Assembly (NCBI GenBank): GCA_006503475.1
Contig: RSEH01000178.1
Span: 34,448-98,447 of the forward strand
DNA from: Stentor roeselii
Taxonomy: Eukaryota; Ciliophora; Heterotrichea; Heterotrichida; Stentoridae
DNA length: 64,000 nt
Direction: 5' to 3'
Positions 39,450 through 48,737 of this stretch are shown in pieces; within the stretch, counting starts at the first letter, position 1, and each line of letters starts with the position of its first letter. A program made the translations under genes and the position numbers. Below the pieces are notes generated by a model. That model was not told the DNA's origin. It made no database searches and saw only the letters and a list, made by a program, of their open reading frames with translations.

Positions 39450-39817
39450 GGTTCAAGGTTATGTTTATATGGAAATTTAGATTTCTATGGAAGGTTTAAG
39501 TAAATCACTGAAATTTTCCATGATTAAAACCTGGTAGGTATAATTTAAGATCTCTTAAAGAACTCATGAAATTCTTATTTACCTTCAAAAATATCATCCA
39601 AAAAAAATCTAATTAAAATCAATTAACTCTTTAAAATCTTCTAAAACCCAATCTTTTCATTTAAAATTGATTCTCTCTTTTGAATAAAAAATCCATATTA
39701 AATAATTTAAAATAACCTGAAACGCTTTTCTCCAACCCTTTCTCTAAACTCCGAAGAAATCAATACTTTTTTATCCGTTACAACATTTTCTTAATAATAA
39801 AGCCAATCTAATAATAA
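39450..39817. other. AT-rich spacer, nothing seen
   Basis: 368 bases between two plus-strand genes; no ORF, repeat or RNA gene recognised. The last 150 bases lean to C/A. Confidence 0.5.
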
Positions 39818-40285
39818 ATGACCTGTATCCTCAAAATTCAGTCAACTTCCTTGAACCTATTCTGTTGCATGTACGCCAACTGTGACAATGAATACTCAAC
39901 CAAGTACAACCTGCAGCGTCACGTTGAGTCAGTCCACATGCACGTAAAGCGATACCCATGCAAGATCTGTTCAGTTCTTTTTTCAAGTCGTCAAAGTCTA
40001 AAAGAGCATCTTCACGTGCATTCAGGAGCAATGCCCTTCAAATGCAACACTTGTTGCAAGGTCTTTCGCCAAGGAAGTCAGTTATCAATTCACTTAAGAC
40101 TTCATAAAAGTGAAGGCCGTGAGTCAGACTATTCAGTCTTTAAGACTGATGATGAACTTGCAAAGATCAAACCACTTGAAGTTTGCATGAAAGTCGATGA
40201 GGAAAAATTCCTTCTTCCTAAAATCCAGTCATGTTCCAATGAGGCTCTAAGACTTCCAAGCATATTTCATTACCAAGGTCTGTAA
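39818..40285 (+). CDS. C2H2 zinc-finger protein with three fingers
   Basis: 155 residues. Finger 1 at about 18-42 (CMYANCDNEYSTKYNLQRH then VESVH), finger 2 at about 49-70 (CKICSVLFSSRQSLKEHLHVH), finger 3 at about 77-98 (CNTCCKVFRQGSQLSIHLRLH). Fingers 1 and 2 are joined by six residues (MHVKRYP), fingers 2 and 3 by the TGEKP-like SGAMPFK. Such proteins bind DNA, so this is a candidate transcription regulator. Finger 1 has a C-x4-C spacing. The tail (about 105-155) is unrecognised. Confidence 0.88.
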   Translation: MTCILKIQSTSLNLFCCMYANCDNEYSTKYNLQRHVESVHMHVKRYPCKICSVLFSSRQSLKEHLHVHSGAMPFKCNTCCKVFRQGSQLSIHLRLHKSEGRESDYSVFKTDDELAKIKPLEVCMKVDEEKFLLPKIQSCSNEALRLPSIFHYQGL

Positions 40286-40389
40286 AATAATGACATTTTC
40301 TTTAAAAATGATTTTATTAGATTCTCTTAACATAATCCTAGAATAACTTTTTTAGTTCTTCTGTCATTTGCAACACCTCAAAGGTAATA

Positions 40390-41841
40390 ATGGCGAATTT
40401 ATTATTAAGCACTTTATTCTCCCTGGTCTCTGCAGTCACTGTGTGTCCGGGTGTGAAGACTTACATTGGGCAGAGCACTGTTCAGAATTTCATGAACGCT
40501 TATGTGCCTTATTGGACGAATCGCATTGAAACAGGAGATTTGCCTGACCAGAACGTGAGTTTGAGTTTTATGTTCACGTCGATGGACTTTCACTTGAAAA
40601 ATATTAAAGCGCCTGCTTTTGACATCCCGACTAACTCAGGAGTTGTTGAAATGGTCGCACCGGACTATGTGAAGATCAGTTTTCTTGGAGTCAATTTGAT
40701 GGTCTCGGCGGATTTCGACTTGTTTTGGTTCGGGCATTATAAGGGGAATACTTCGATTTTGATTAAGAATGCATTTGTTCAGGTACCGATTAGATTTGAA
40801 AGGGTTTTGAATAAACCTGTGATTCATTTTGATCGAATTGATATTTTGGCTGATAAGAAAAGGTTTAGGTTCAGCTCGAATAATTTGTTTTTGACGGCTT
40901 TAGGGTACTCTCAGTATGTTTGGCCAGTGAATTTGTTGGAAGATAGACTTATTTGGGCCGGGATTGAAGGGATTACTAAGAGTCTTAACCCGGTACTTAG
41001 TAAGTTCTTCGGTGACCTTAACTACTCATTCCCAGTAGCCGGTAACATAGCAATAAACTACGGATTTACTAATGTATACATCTCTAAACCCGGTTACCTA
41101 ACTCTCGGAGTCGTAGGCGGTTTCGAGATTCCAGCGAACCCATTCGACTACCCTCCAGTCCAATACATGAACGAGATTATAAACTGGCTGACCACAGAAG
41201 ATTTAAGGTTCCAAGTGACAGACTTCTTTTTTTACACCTACTTCTGGGCCCTTTGTGAAACCGGTTACTTAAACGCGACCATCAACGCAGGGACAGTTCC
41301 TCAAATGGCGAACGTCCTCACAACAACAGCCCTTCAATTAGTAGTCCCTGAACTTCAAGAGACCTTCGGCGATAACTGGCCAATTGAACTTCAATGCGGA
41401 GTGGCTCATTACCCAGGAGTGACAATTGATCCAACAGGAGTCCATCTGAATTTTTCAGTGATTTGTGACATGAATGTGGTAAAATCCATCATAGTGACAA
41501 AAGCTCTTACTTTCTCATGGGTCGGAATTTCTAAACTTGACTGTGGAGTGGCTTTAGAAGATGAAAAAATGTACTTACTTTACAACATCACTGCTCAAAA
41601 CACGAATTTTAATAACTTTCATATCAGTTATTCAAGTATTGGAAATGTTGATTTGAAGCCGTTGGAAAATGCGATTCTCTTTTCAGCGCCGACAGTTATT
41701 TATTACTTGAACCCGATGTTTGGAAGGAGTAAAATCAGAGTTCCTTTGCCTGGATATACAGTGATTTCTCAGACTGAACTGAAAATAAGTAACCGGGCAA
41801 TCGAAGTAGGAGCTTCAGCGACTTTTAAGTTTCCTCAGTAG
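40390..41841 (+). CDS. Secreted BPI/LBP/CETP-family lipid-binding protein
   Basis: 483 residues, the usual length of the family (about 480). The N-terminus MANLLLSTLFSLVSAVTVCPG looks like a cleavable signal peptide. The body has the TULIP-barrel look: amphipathic strands with little charge (LSFMFTSMDFHLKNIKAPAF, VKISFLGVNLMVSADFDLFW, IRFERVLNKPVIHFDRIDI) and a second half ending FGRSKIRVPLPGYTVISQ... and IEVGASATFKFPQ, near the family's PLP.G..L motif. BPI-like proteins bind lipopolysaccharide or lipids. In a bacterivorous ciliate a phagosomal role is attractive but inferred. Confidence 0.75.
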   Translation: MANLLLSTLFSLVSAVTVCPGVKTYIGQSTVQNFMNAYVPYWTNRIETGDLPDQNVSLSFMFTSMDFHLKNIKAPAFDIPTNSGVVEMVAPDYVKISFLGVNLMVSADFDLFWFGHYKGNTSILIKNAFVQVPIRFERVLNKPVIHFDRIDILADKKRFRFSSNNLFLTALGYSQYVWPVNLLEDRLIWAGIEGITKSLNPVLSKFFGDLNYSFPVAGNIAINYGFTNVYISKPGYLTLGVVGGFEIPANPFDYPPVQYMNEIINWLTTEDLRFQVTDFFFYTYFWALCETGYLNATINAGTVPQMANVLTTTALQLVVPELQETFGDNWPIELQCGVAHYPGVTIDPTGVHLNFSVICDMNVVKSIIVTKALTFSWVGISKLDCGVALEDEKMYLLYNITAQNTNFNNFHISYSSIGNVDLKPLENAILFSAPTVIYYLNPMFGRSKIRVPLPGYTVISQTELKISNRAIEVGASATFKFPQ

Positions 41842-41856
41842 TTAAATTAAGTCTAA

Positions 41857-42249
41857 TCATCTAAGGTCTAACGCGTTGATCAAGCTCTTGTCTTCAGAAT
41901 TAACGAAAGCTGTAGAAACCTTCGGAATCGGCGAGATGAGAATTGTGGAAAAACATTGAAAAGCTTCTAAGTTTTTAAAAACTTTCGTTTTTTTTATACG
42001 GTTTTTCGACTTGCAGACTTTTATGATTTCTTTTACTCTGATCATTGATCCTTGTTGTGAAGATTGCATCGTGTTTAAGGCGAGGTTGACTGTTTCTTGC
42101 TCGGTTTCAGATGTTTGTGGCTTGTGTTTCAGTCTCAGCTTCAGAGGACTACCTTGTGATGACTGAGAAGTAGGAAAAATAAGGCAAGTCTCTTTATTTG
42201 AGTTCTTCGGTTTCTGAACCTGTCGAAAGGTTTTAGCCTTCTTTTGCAT
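41857..42249 (-). CDS. Small basic hypothetical protein
   Basis: 130 residues, Lys/Ser/Thr/Gln-rich (LKLRLKHKPQTSETEQETV, VKEIIKVCKSKNRIKKTKV), no domain. The frame is intact. It converges on the BPI-like gene with 15 bp between stop codons, and its ATG is 57 bp beyond the stop of the upstream kinase gene on the same strand. Likely real given the spacing pattern, but function unknown. Confidence 0.55.
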   Translation of the reverse strand: MQKKAKTFRQVQKPKNSNKETCLIFPTSQSSQGSPLKLRLKHKPQTSETEQETVNLALNTMQSSQQGSMIRVKEIIKVCKSKNRIKKTKVFKNLEAFQCFSTILISPIPKVSTAFVNSEDKSLINALDLR

Positions 42250-42306
42250 TAATAATTAAATAACGACTTGAATACTGAGAAAGGAAGAATTTTAAGTTAT
42301 TGTTAA

Positions 42307-43335
42307 TTATTGAAGACTTGAATCAAAAAAGAAACCTGAAAAAATCTTCTGAAAATCATTTCTGAGTACTCCAAGTTTACCGAAACTTTCATTTACTTGT
42401 TTAGCGTCGAAGTTTTCATCATTTTCTATCTTCACTGGGCTTTCCAGTGCTTTTGCGTAGAGCTTTTCCCAGTCAAAGCCGTCGAACCAAGGGTGTTGTT
42501 TTAATTCTTCGATTCCTTTCGATCCTAGTCTTTTTTCTGGTTTTCTGGTAATGAGCTTGTTTGTAAAATCTTTCATTTGCTTTGTCCAAGGACTGGGTTC
42601 TGGCATTTTTACTTGTTTTTTTAAAACTGCTTCTCTGATTTCTTTACGGGTACTTCCGAAATATGGCCTTGCACCTGTTGTGGCTTCGAATAAAATCACT
42701 CCGAGTGAAAAGAAATCAGAAACGGTTGAATGGTTTTGATTGCAGAGAACCTCTGGAGACATGTAACCTGGAGTGCCATTTACTATTCCTGTGTTGTCTT
42801 GGTCTGAACCTCGGGCAATTCCGAAGTCGGTGAGATGAAGGTACCCTTGCCTATCAAAAACTAAGTTTTCAGGTTTGAGGTCCCGATGAATAATCCGATT
42901 AGAATGAACATATTCCAAAGCTGTTACAATGCACGCTGATATGAATTTTAAGGAAGTTTCGGAAATAGTTAGATGCTGCTGGAAGTAATAACGAAGATCT
43001 CCACCTTCCTTCAGATCCATAACGAGATACAAATTTTCTTTATCTTGATACGCAAAATAAAGATTGACTATAAAAGGATGTCTTAAAATACCCAGCAAGA
43101 GTCTTTCATTCATGATAAAACCAGTCGATTTTTTATTGAAAATCAGATATTTATTCATTTCTTTCATCGCGAAATGATTGCCGGTCGACTCCTGAAGCAC
43201 TTTCCAGACCTTTCCATAAGAACCTTTCCCAACTGCCTGGATTTTTTTAAAGCCGTGACTGGAGCTTGTAAAGACTTGTTCGTTTTCTGAAGTTGCACAG
43301 TTGCCCATGATTTTAAGTGAATTATTATCATTCAT
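42307..43335 (-). CDS. AGC-type kinase resembling STK32 (YANK)
   Basis: 342 residues from the ATG at 43333-43335 (context GGATAA). An in-frame ATG at 43306-43308 would give MGNCATSENE, an N-myristoylation motif as in human STK32A (MGANTSRK...). Kinase domain about 30-290: VGKGSYGKVWKV, FAMKEMNKYLIFNK, IVNLYFAYQDKENLYLVMDL, IIHRDLKPENLVFD, LTDFGIARGSDQDN, GTPGYMSPEVLCNQNHS, ITRKPEKRLGSKG and HPWFDGFDWEKL. All catalytic residues are present. Which ATG is used decides whether the kinase is lipid-anchored. Confidence 0.88.
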   Translation of the reverse strand: MNDNNSLKIMGNCATSENEQVFTSSSHGFKKIQAVGKGSYGKVWKVLQESTGNHFAMKEMNKYLIFNKKSTGFIMNERLLLGILRHPFIVNLYFAYQDKENLYLVMDLKEGGDLRYYFQQHLTISETSLKFISACIVTALEYVHSNRIIHRDLKPENLVFDRQGYLHLTDFGIARGSDQDNTGIVNGTPGYMSPEVLCNQNHSTVSDFFSLGVILFEATTGARPYFGSTRKEIREAVLKKQVKMPEPSPWTKQMKDFTNKLITRKPEKRLGSKGIEELKQHPWFDGFDWEKLYAKALESPVKIENDENFDAKQVNESFGKLGVLRNDFQKIFSGFFFDSSLQ

Positions 43336-43812
43336 TTATCCAGACTTATACAATCTAACAATTATTACTATAATTTTTAGAAAAGCTGACTTAAGGCTAT
43401 TCAATATTTAAATTTTACAAGGTTTTAACGAGAGGAAGGATTTTGTGAGTTTTTGAAAGGGAAGGTTTTGAGATAGTTTTAGAGAAATGAATGGAGGATG
43501 AAGATTTTTGTTTAGATTTAAGTTTGAATTGATTTTACTTGTTCGATGTAATTTTGAGGATTGAGGTATATTGATGAGTAAAAAATTATGTTTGAAGAAA
43601 CTGGATGTTGACAGTTATTCACTTTTTTAAAGAATTCAACTTTTTACTAAAAGTGATTCTTGCAGTGATGAATACCTATTTCTACTAATCCTTCTCTTTT
43701 TACTCTACAGAATCATTATTTCAGTAAAGTTAAAAATTCTGTCATTGCCAATTAAATATCTTTTTATTAAAACAACTAATCATCTTGAAAAAACCAAAGC
43801 TAGAATTAAAAC
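43336..43812. other. Spacer between two minus-strand genes
   Basis: The middle (about 43430-43520) is G/A-rich on + (GAGAGGAAGGATTTTGTGAG); the rest AT-rich. No gene or repeat seen. Confidence 0.5.
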
Positions 43813-44928
43813 TCAAAGAAACCCTCGACTTCTAACAGTTTTCAAACATTCTGACATTTTCGGTTGCAAGTCACTAACCTGAGTATCACTAACAGCTCTA
43901 TCCCAAACACTTCGTCTCTGCTGTGTAAGAGGAAGTCTCAGCTCCTCAGCTCCCAATCCCTGAAACGGTGCATGCGAGATGATATTAAATCCTCTATTAG
44001 CAGTTTCCAAGAACCTCTGATGTGAGATTCGATTAAGACTAGCAGATTTCTTCAAATCCTGAGAATTAATATCTCTGACCAAGTAGTCCTTTTCGACATC
44101 ATATCTAACTTCAAACCTTTTCTTAGAATTTTTTTCTTTAATATCGATTTCCTCGAGTCTTTTCTTATCCACAACTTTCATTCCAATAGGTTGATAAAGT
44201 GCTCCTTCACTATACTTAATTCCATGTGGAAGTCTTTCAATTTGCCCAAGTCCATGAATTTTCGCCTTTTCCTTTCTTTCTTCATGAAACTTTTCCTCTT
44301 TCTCAGGGTCAACAAAGGTGCACTTGACAGGGTCAAAATCATGAGTTTTCCAATATTCCCTTGCGGCTTCTTGTCGATAACTTTCCTTATCCATCTGTGC
44401 TTTTGCTTCATGGTCTTCAAAATACCTGTTGTTGATAATATTGTAGTCTCTATATTCAACTGTATTGATTTTGTATTTTCTTGGCTTCGGCTCTGGCTTT
44501 GCAGGGCGCTTCTCAGGAGGAAGGTAATGATGGTCTGCGAAGTCCAGGCCTGATAAGATGTTGTAGTCTGTGTTTGAAGTATTTCCGAGTTTTCGGTTTT
44601 TGTAATTCGGAAGTTTTACTTCGGGGTAACCTGGAAGACCTTCTAAACCTTTTAACTTGTTTTCAAGGTTTATCACGTTGAAGGTCTGCTCGTAACGTAA
44701 GGCTCGGTCTTGGTTTCTTGCTAAGGTTTCTATCATTCGACGATTCTCGATTTCTTGAAGGTTTGACTCGATTTTCAGGTTCGTGTAACGCTGGAGGATC
44801 GGGTTGTAACTGTTTTCTCGACGGGATATCTCGCTGTGGGTTACTCGCGATTGAGGGATTGGGTCTGGGACTTTTCGTTTGTCTAGCTCGTATTGTTGGA
44901 GAGATTGTTTCCATTCTTGAACGTCCAT
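43813..44928 (-). CDS. Conserved-looking protein with three NI motifs, possibly ciliary
   Basis: 371 residues from the ATG at 44926-44928; the open frame continues upstream without an ATG and overlaps the divergent gene. N-terminal coiled coil (about 5-90, LKIESNLQEIENRRMIETLA). Then a repeated motif: DYNILSGLDFADHHY, DYNIINNRYFEDHEAKA and FNIISHAPFQGLG. A charged block EAAREYWKTHDFDPVKC and VDPEKEEKFHEERKEKAKIH lies between. This style is familiar from microtubule-associated ciliary proteins of protists, but I cannot name a family. The start codon is 28 bp from that of the divergent transporter gene. Confidence 0.65.
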   Translation of the reverse strand: MDVQEWKQSLQQYELDKRKVPDPIPQSRVTHSEISRRENSYNPILQRYTNLKIESNLQEIENRRMIETLARNQDRALRYEQTFNVINLENKLKGLEGLPGYPEVKLPNYKNRKLGNTSNTDYNILSGLDFADHHYLPPEKRPAKPEPKPRKYKINTVEYRDYNIINNRYFEDHEAKAQMDKESYRQEAAREYWKTHDFDPVKCTFVDPEKEEKFHEERKEKAKIHGLGQIERLPHGIKYSEGALYQPIGMKVVDKKRLEEIDIKEKNSKKRFEVRYDVEKDYLVRDINSQDLKKSASLNRISHQRFLETANRGFNIISHAPFQGLGAEELRLPLTQQRRSVWDRAVSDTQVSDLQPKMSECLKTVRSRGFL

Positions 44929-44956
44929 TTGGAATTTATTTGATTGTTGTTTATAA

Positions 44957-46243
44957 ATGAGATGCAAAAATTCTAATATAACAATTCTTTCAGTCTACTG
45001 CTTCGGCAACTTCTCAGCAGGACTACTGACATTTTCAACAACATTTCTAAACACGACTCTCCAATCAGTAATCTAAAAAAAGATTTACAATGTTGACATT
45101 TTCTTCATCGAGTTTTGTACAACAATCTACATGATCAACTACGCAGTTTTCTTGGTCCCATCTTATTACTTTGAAGACCGTTATGGTATAAAAAATACTG
45201 TTATATTCGGTTTGCTACTTTTAGTGATTGGAAGCCTCATCAGATGTGGAGCTTTTTATAGTTTTTGGTGGATTTTCGTTGGAAGCTGCATCAGCGCTTG
45301 TAGTTTACCCTTCGTGTTTAATCCTATTACCAAGATTTCTGCTATTTGGTTCCAAGAGGATAAAGTGAGAAATAATTAGAGAATTATTACAACTACTGTT
45401 GCAATGATTTTTTTAACTTCTGGACAGGCAATAGGCTCAGGAATGGGGCCACAGATGGTAACTCCAGAAAATTCAAACATAGAAGTCTTTTACCTGATGT
45501 TTACTCAATTCCTAGTATGTCTATCAAGTTTAATATTGTATCTATTATTTTTCCAGAACCAGCCTGCTGATTTCATCCCACGAGAAGAAACCCACCAACT
45601 GACAATAAAAGAAGAACTTCGAGTATTATTCAAAAGTTCAAATTTCGTCTATTTATTTTCATCAGCAGTGATTGGAGGAGGAGTCGGAAACTATCTTTCC
45701 GTGATATTAGAACTCGTAGCTCATGATCACGGTTTCAGTTCTCAAGAGTCCTCATATTTCGGAATGATTTCAATATTATCAGGAGTTGTCAGTTGTTTTG
45801 TATGTTCTCTGATAACATCAGCGACTCACAAGTTTAAGTTAGTTTGTGTAGTGACATCAGGAGGGACTATATTGGGTTTAATGTTCATTGCTTTGGCATT
45901 TAAAATCCATTCTTTTACACTGGCAGCTCTGGCTTCAGCCTTTAATGGAATTTTCTTGTCACCAGTTTATTCAGTGCCTTTGGAATTCGCTTGTGAAGTC
46001 ACTTTTCCTTTGAGAGAAAATGTAAGTTCTAGTCTCATCGCTTGTCTTGGGACTGTCTTTGCAGTGATTCCTATTACAGTTGCTTACTTATTCGAAAATG
46101 ACTCTTATAAATGCCTTGAAATTGGAATCGGCTTGCAAGTGATTTCTTTTATTTTTATACTTATCACCAGAGAGGACTTAAAAAGAAGAAATGCTGAATT
46201 GATGAAGAATGTTGATGACTCTAGACTAGTGATAAATGATTAA
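44957..46243 (+). CDS. Major facilitator transporter, FLVCR/SLC49-like, two 15-nt introns
   Basis: Three exons (44957-45067, 45083-45364, 45380-46243) give 418 residues, both introns in phase 0. About 12 hydrophobic segments are visible. The first (ITILSVYCFGNFSAGLLTFS) is followed by DIFFIEFCTTIYMINYAVFL, then YGIKNTVIFGLLLLVIGSLI with the R/C-G-x turn typical of FLVCR proteins, FNPITKISAIWFQEDKVR (FLVCR: P.K.A..WF), and a long loop before the second half (NFVYLFSSAVIGGGVGNY). FLVCR relatives move haem, choline or ethanolamine; substrate open. It diverges from the gene at 43813-44928. Confidence 0.85.
45068..45082 (+). other. 15-nt spliceosomal intron
   Basis: Sequence GTAATCTAAAAAAAG: GTAA start, AG end, A at position 10. 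Unspliced it gives an in-frame TAA. Splicing joins the N-terminal hydrophobic exon to the rest in phase 0. Confidence 0.9.
45365..45379 (+). other. 15-nt spliceosomal intron
   Basis: Sequence GTGAGAAATAATTAG: GTGA start, TAG end, A at position 10; it contains an in-frame TAG. Splicing joins QEDK to RIITTTVAMIF. Confidence 0.9.
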
Positions 46244-46258
46244 GTTACATTAAGATAA

Positions 46259-46942
46259 CTATACTTTTAAGGAATTATTGGAAAACATGTCACTTGGGAA
46301 CTTCTGATGCAAAACTTTTATTTTTGTCACTGTTTTCACTTCACCTAAATGAAAATTTCGAGAGTTTCTTGAGAGGTCTTTTGGAAGACTTGCGAAATGA
46401 GAAGTTATTTGAAGTAAACTGTTTTTTCCTTGATTAATCCCGGAATCGACTTCGATATTTCTTAAACTCGATTTAAAGTCTTCATTGAAATCACAGGAAA
46501 GGTTTCGAAAGGTCGGGGTTTCAAGATGGCAAGTTTCAACTGAAGTCGTTCTGATAATTGAACTTTCCTCCTGTTCTTTTAAATATTTCGCTGCTTTCCA
46601 ACAGTCAATTTTCAAGTCTTTCACAGAGTTGCTGAAAGAAATTTTTTCCAGTTTTTCTAAACTTTTATTGTTTTTTCTTAAAGGATGAGATTTTGGCTCT
46701 TTTTCTTCGAGTTTTAAATTTATAAGGCTTGAGTCTCGTGAATAGCTGACAAGGTTTAGAGGCGGCAAAGGAACTTTGATGTGTTTTTGGAAGTTGAGAA
46801 GGGTTTTTTTAGATGTCTTTGGAAGGGAACTCGGAAAAATTGAAGGGTGATGATTGATATGGTTTGGAGATTTGAATGGAATTGGGATCGTTGGACAGGA
46901 TTTGCCTTTTCTTTTGGACATCGAAACTTTAGGAAATTCCAT
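46259..46942 (-). CDS. Hypothetical basic protein
   Basis: 227 residues, rich in Lys, Ser, Pro and Leu. N-terminal basic patch MSKRKGKSC, low-complexity PTIPIPFKSPNHINHHP, a helical middle (LKIDCWKAAKYLKEQEESS), and a short NLSCDFNEDFKSSLRNIEV. No domain, membrane helix or signal peptide. It converges on the MFS gene with 15 bp between stops. The G/T-rich + strand flank beyond its start is typical of genes here. Confidence 0.6.
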   Translation of the reverse strand: MEFPKVSMSKRKGKSCPTIPIPFKSPNHINHHPSIFPSSLPKTSKKTLLNFQKHIKVPLPPLNLVSYSRDSSLINLKLEEKEPKSHPLRKNNKSLEKLEKISFSNSVKDLKIDCWKAAKYLKEQEESSIIRTTSVETCHLETPTFRNLSCDFNEDFKSSLRNIEVDSGINQGKNSLLQITSHFASLPKDLSRNSRNFHLGEVKTVTKIKVLHQKFPSDMFSNNSLKV

Positions 46943-47309
46943 TAATTATACCAGATTTGGATATTTCTGAGAATTTTTTTAGACTAGGGATTTGTTGGTG
47001 ATTTTTTTAGGATTTGAAGAACCTGGGGCGAATTTTTGTGAAAATTTTGAAGAGAGTTGTGAAAAGTAGGCATTTTTTTATATGTTTAAGAAAAAATAAT
47101 GATATTAAATCAAATCTTTATTGATTTGTTTCATTTTAAGGTAAAATGAGAAATTCTTATTTTATTCTCAATCAATACATGTTCTAGTCTTTCCCATCTT
47201 CCCTAAATCATTAAAATTCTTTCAATCTAATCTAATCTTTTAACTAATTAAACTCACTCGTGGTTTTAAATTTTTATCAATATACAAACCCTAATATTAA
47301 ACTCACTCC
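46943..47309. other. Divergent spacer with opposite base skews
   Basis: Near the minus-strand start (46943-47060) the + strand is G/T-rich; near the plus-strand start (about 47220-47309) it is C/A-rich. The middle is AT-rich. No other feature. Confidence 0.55.
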
Positions 47310-48737
47310 ATGGCTCAAAAAGTCCCAAAACTTCAAATCCGCCAAAAGTCCGCCGCCCGTCTGGAAAGAACCCCTCCAGGCCTGATCCAATGGGATTTAA
47401 ACGATTTAGACTCAGCTAGATGGCAAGCCTTAAACTCTCACTTAAAAGTTTTCCAATCACGACCAAGGCCATTTCCAAGTTCTAACTTTTCTCCAAGATT
47501 TCCTGAAATTCCGACCGACTTTCCACCTCAAAAATCAGAAAAACTTGAAAATCATCAAAACTTGCAAAAAAAGACAGAAAAAGAAATTTCTCCTAAAAAA
47601 AAAACTCAAATCAACCGGTCATCAACCCCAACTCAATCATTACGTCCAGCAATGATGCCCTCTTTAGACGTGCAGCACTCTTCAATCCCTTCACAAGGCA
47701 GGTCTTTACTAGAAAAAGCTGAAATTCTTTCAGCTTCTGAGGCAATCGACCAGGAGAGTCTTCGATATCAGGTCAAACTTCGAAAAAATGTTGAACTTAT
47801 CCATGAAGAAGACTTGAAATTGAAGGACTTGCAATGGAAGGAAAGACTTGCAAAGAAAAGAGAAGAACTTGAAAGTCTTCAAAAGAGAGAACATGAGTTA
47901 AAAGAAGTAGTCAAAAAATACTCAGGGAAAAAAGAAAATGAGTCTGAAGCCAGTAAAGAACTTGCAAGACTCATTGAAGCCAAAGCGAGGATTAAAGATG
48001 ATATCAATCTTGCAAGACTCAAAAAAGTTGACCTTGAAAATACGATCAATGAACTTCATGTTGAACTTGCAAAGGACAGCATTTTGTTTGAAAATCAAGA
48101 AAAAAACTTACTTAATGACTTGGAAAGCCTTAAGAGGCAGGTTGAAATGAGTGAAAATGAAAAACTTGATACTGTCGCTTTTACTAAAGAAAACCTTGCC
48201 AGGAAAAAAAATGATCTGGAAATGCAGAGACTTGCACTTGTTGAAAAGTGGCAGATGGAAAATAAAGAGTTTAAAGGATTTTTTCAGCAAACTGATCAGA
48301 AAAGAGCGGAAATTAGAAAACAAATTCAATTTTTGAAAAATGAAAAAGAAAAACTTGGAGAAGAATTGAAAAATTATGAAGCTAGGGTCAGGGAATTTGA
48401 AGAGGAAAAAATGGTTGAAGAAAATAATAAAAAAACTGTGGCACTTGCGAAAATGTTTCAGGAATTTAAGGATTTGAATGAGTTTCAAGAGTTGTCTTTG
48501 GTTGTGAAAAGTACTGCGAAGAAAATGGTTGATAAGGGGTTTGATGAGATTAGTGTTGAACGTGATGGAAGTGATTTAGGAGAATTTTTACAACAGGTTA
48601 AGGCTAGGCTGATGAGGAGAAAGACTGAAATTGCAGAAAATGCTGAAAAGCAGGTTAAATTAATCGAAGACCAAATTAATGAAGCTGAAAAAGTAGCTAT
48701 TAAAACTAGCAAATTATTTCAAAGACAACAGAAATAA
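47310..48737 (+). CDS. Long coiled-coil protein
   Basis: 475 residues. The N-terminal 130 residues are basic, Pro/Ser-rich and probably disordered (RLERTPPGLIQWDLNDLDSA, then FQSRPRPFPSSNFSPRFP). From about 145 to the end it is an almost unbroken coiled coil (LKLKDLQWKERLAKKREELE, LHVELAKDSILFENQEKNLL, IRKQIQFLKNEKEKLGEELK). No recognised family; the layout suits a basal-body, centrin-fibre or axonemal protein, an inference from composition only. The start has the C/A-rich flank. Confidence 0.75.
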   Translation: MAQKVPKLQIRQKSAARLERTPPGLIQWDLNDLDSARWQALNSHLKVFQSRPRPFPSSNFSPRFPEIPTDFPPQKSEKLENHQNLQKKTEKEISPKKKTQINRSSTPTQSLRPAMMPSLDVQHSSIPSQGRSLLEKAEILSASEAIDQESLRYQVKLRKNVELIHEEDLKLKDLQWKERLAKKREELESLQKREHELKEVVKKYSGKKENESEASKELARLIEAKARIKDDINLARLKKVDLENTINELHVELAKDSILFENQEKNLLNDLESLKRQVEMSENEKLDTVAFTKENLARKKNDLEMQRLALVEKWQMENKEFKGFFQQTDQKRAEIRKQIQFLKNEKEKLGEELKNYEARVREFEEEKMVEENNKKTVALAKMFQEFKDLNEFQELSLVVKSTAKKMVDKGFDEISVERDGSDLGEFLQQVKARLMRRKTEIAENAEKQVKLIEDQINEAEKVAIKTSKLFQRQQK

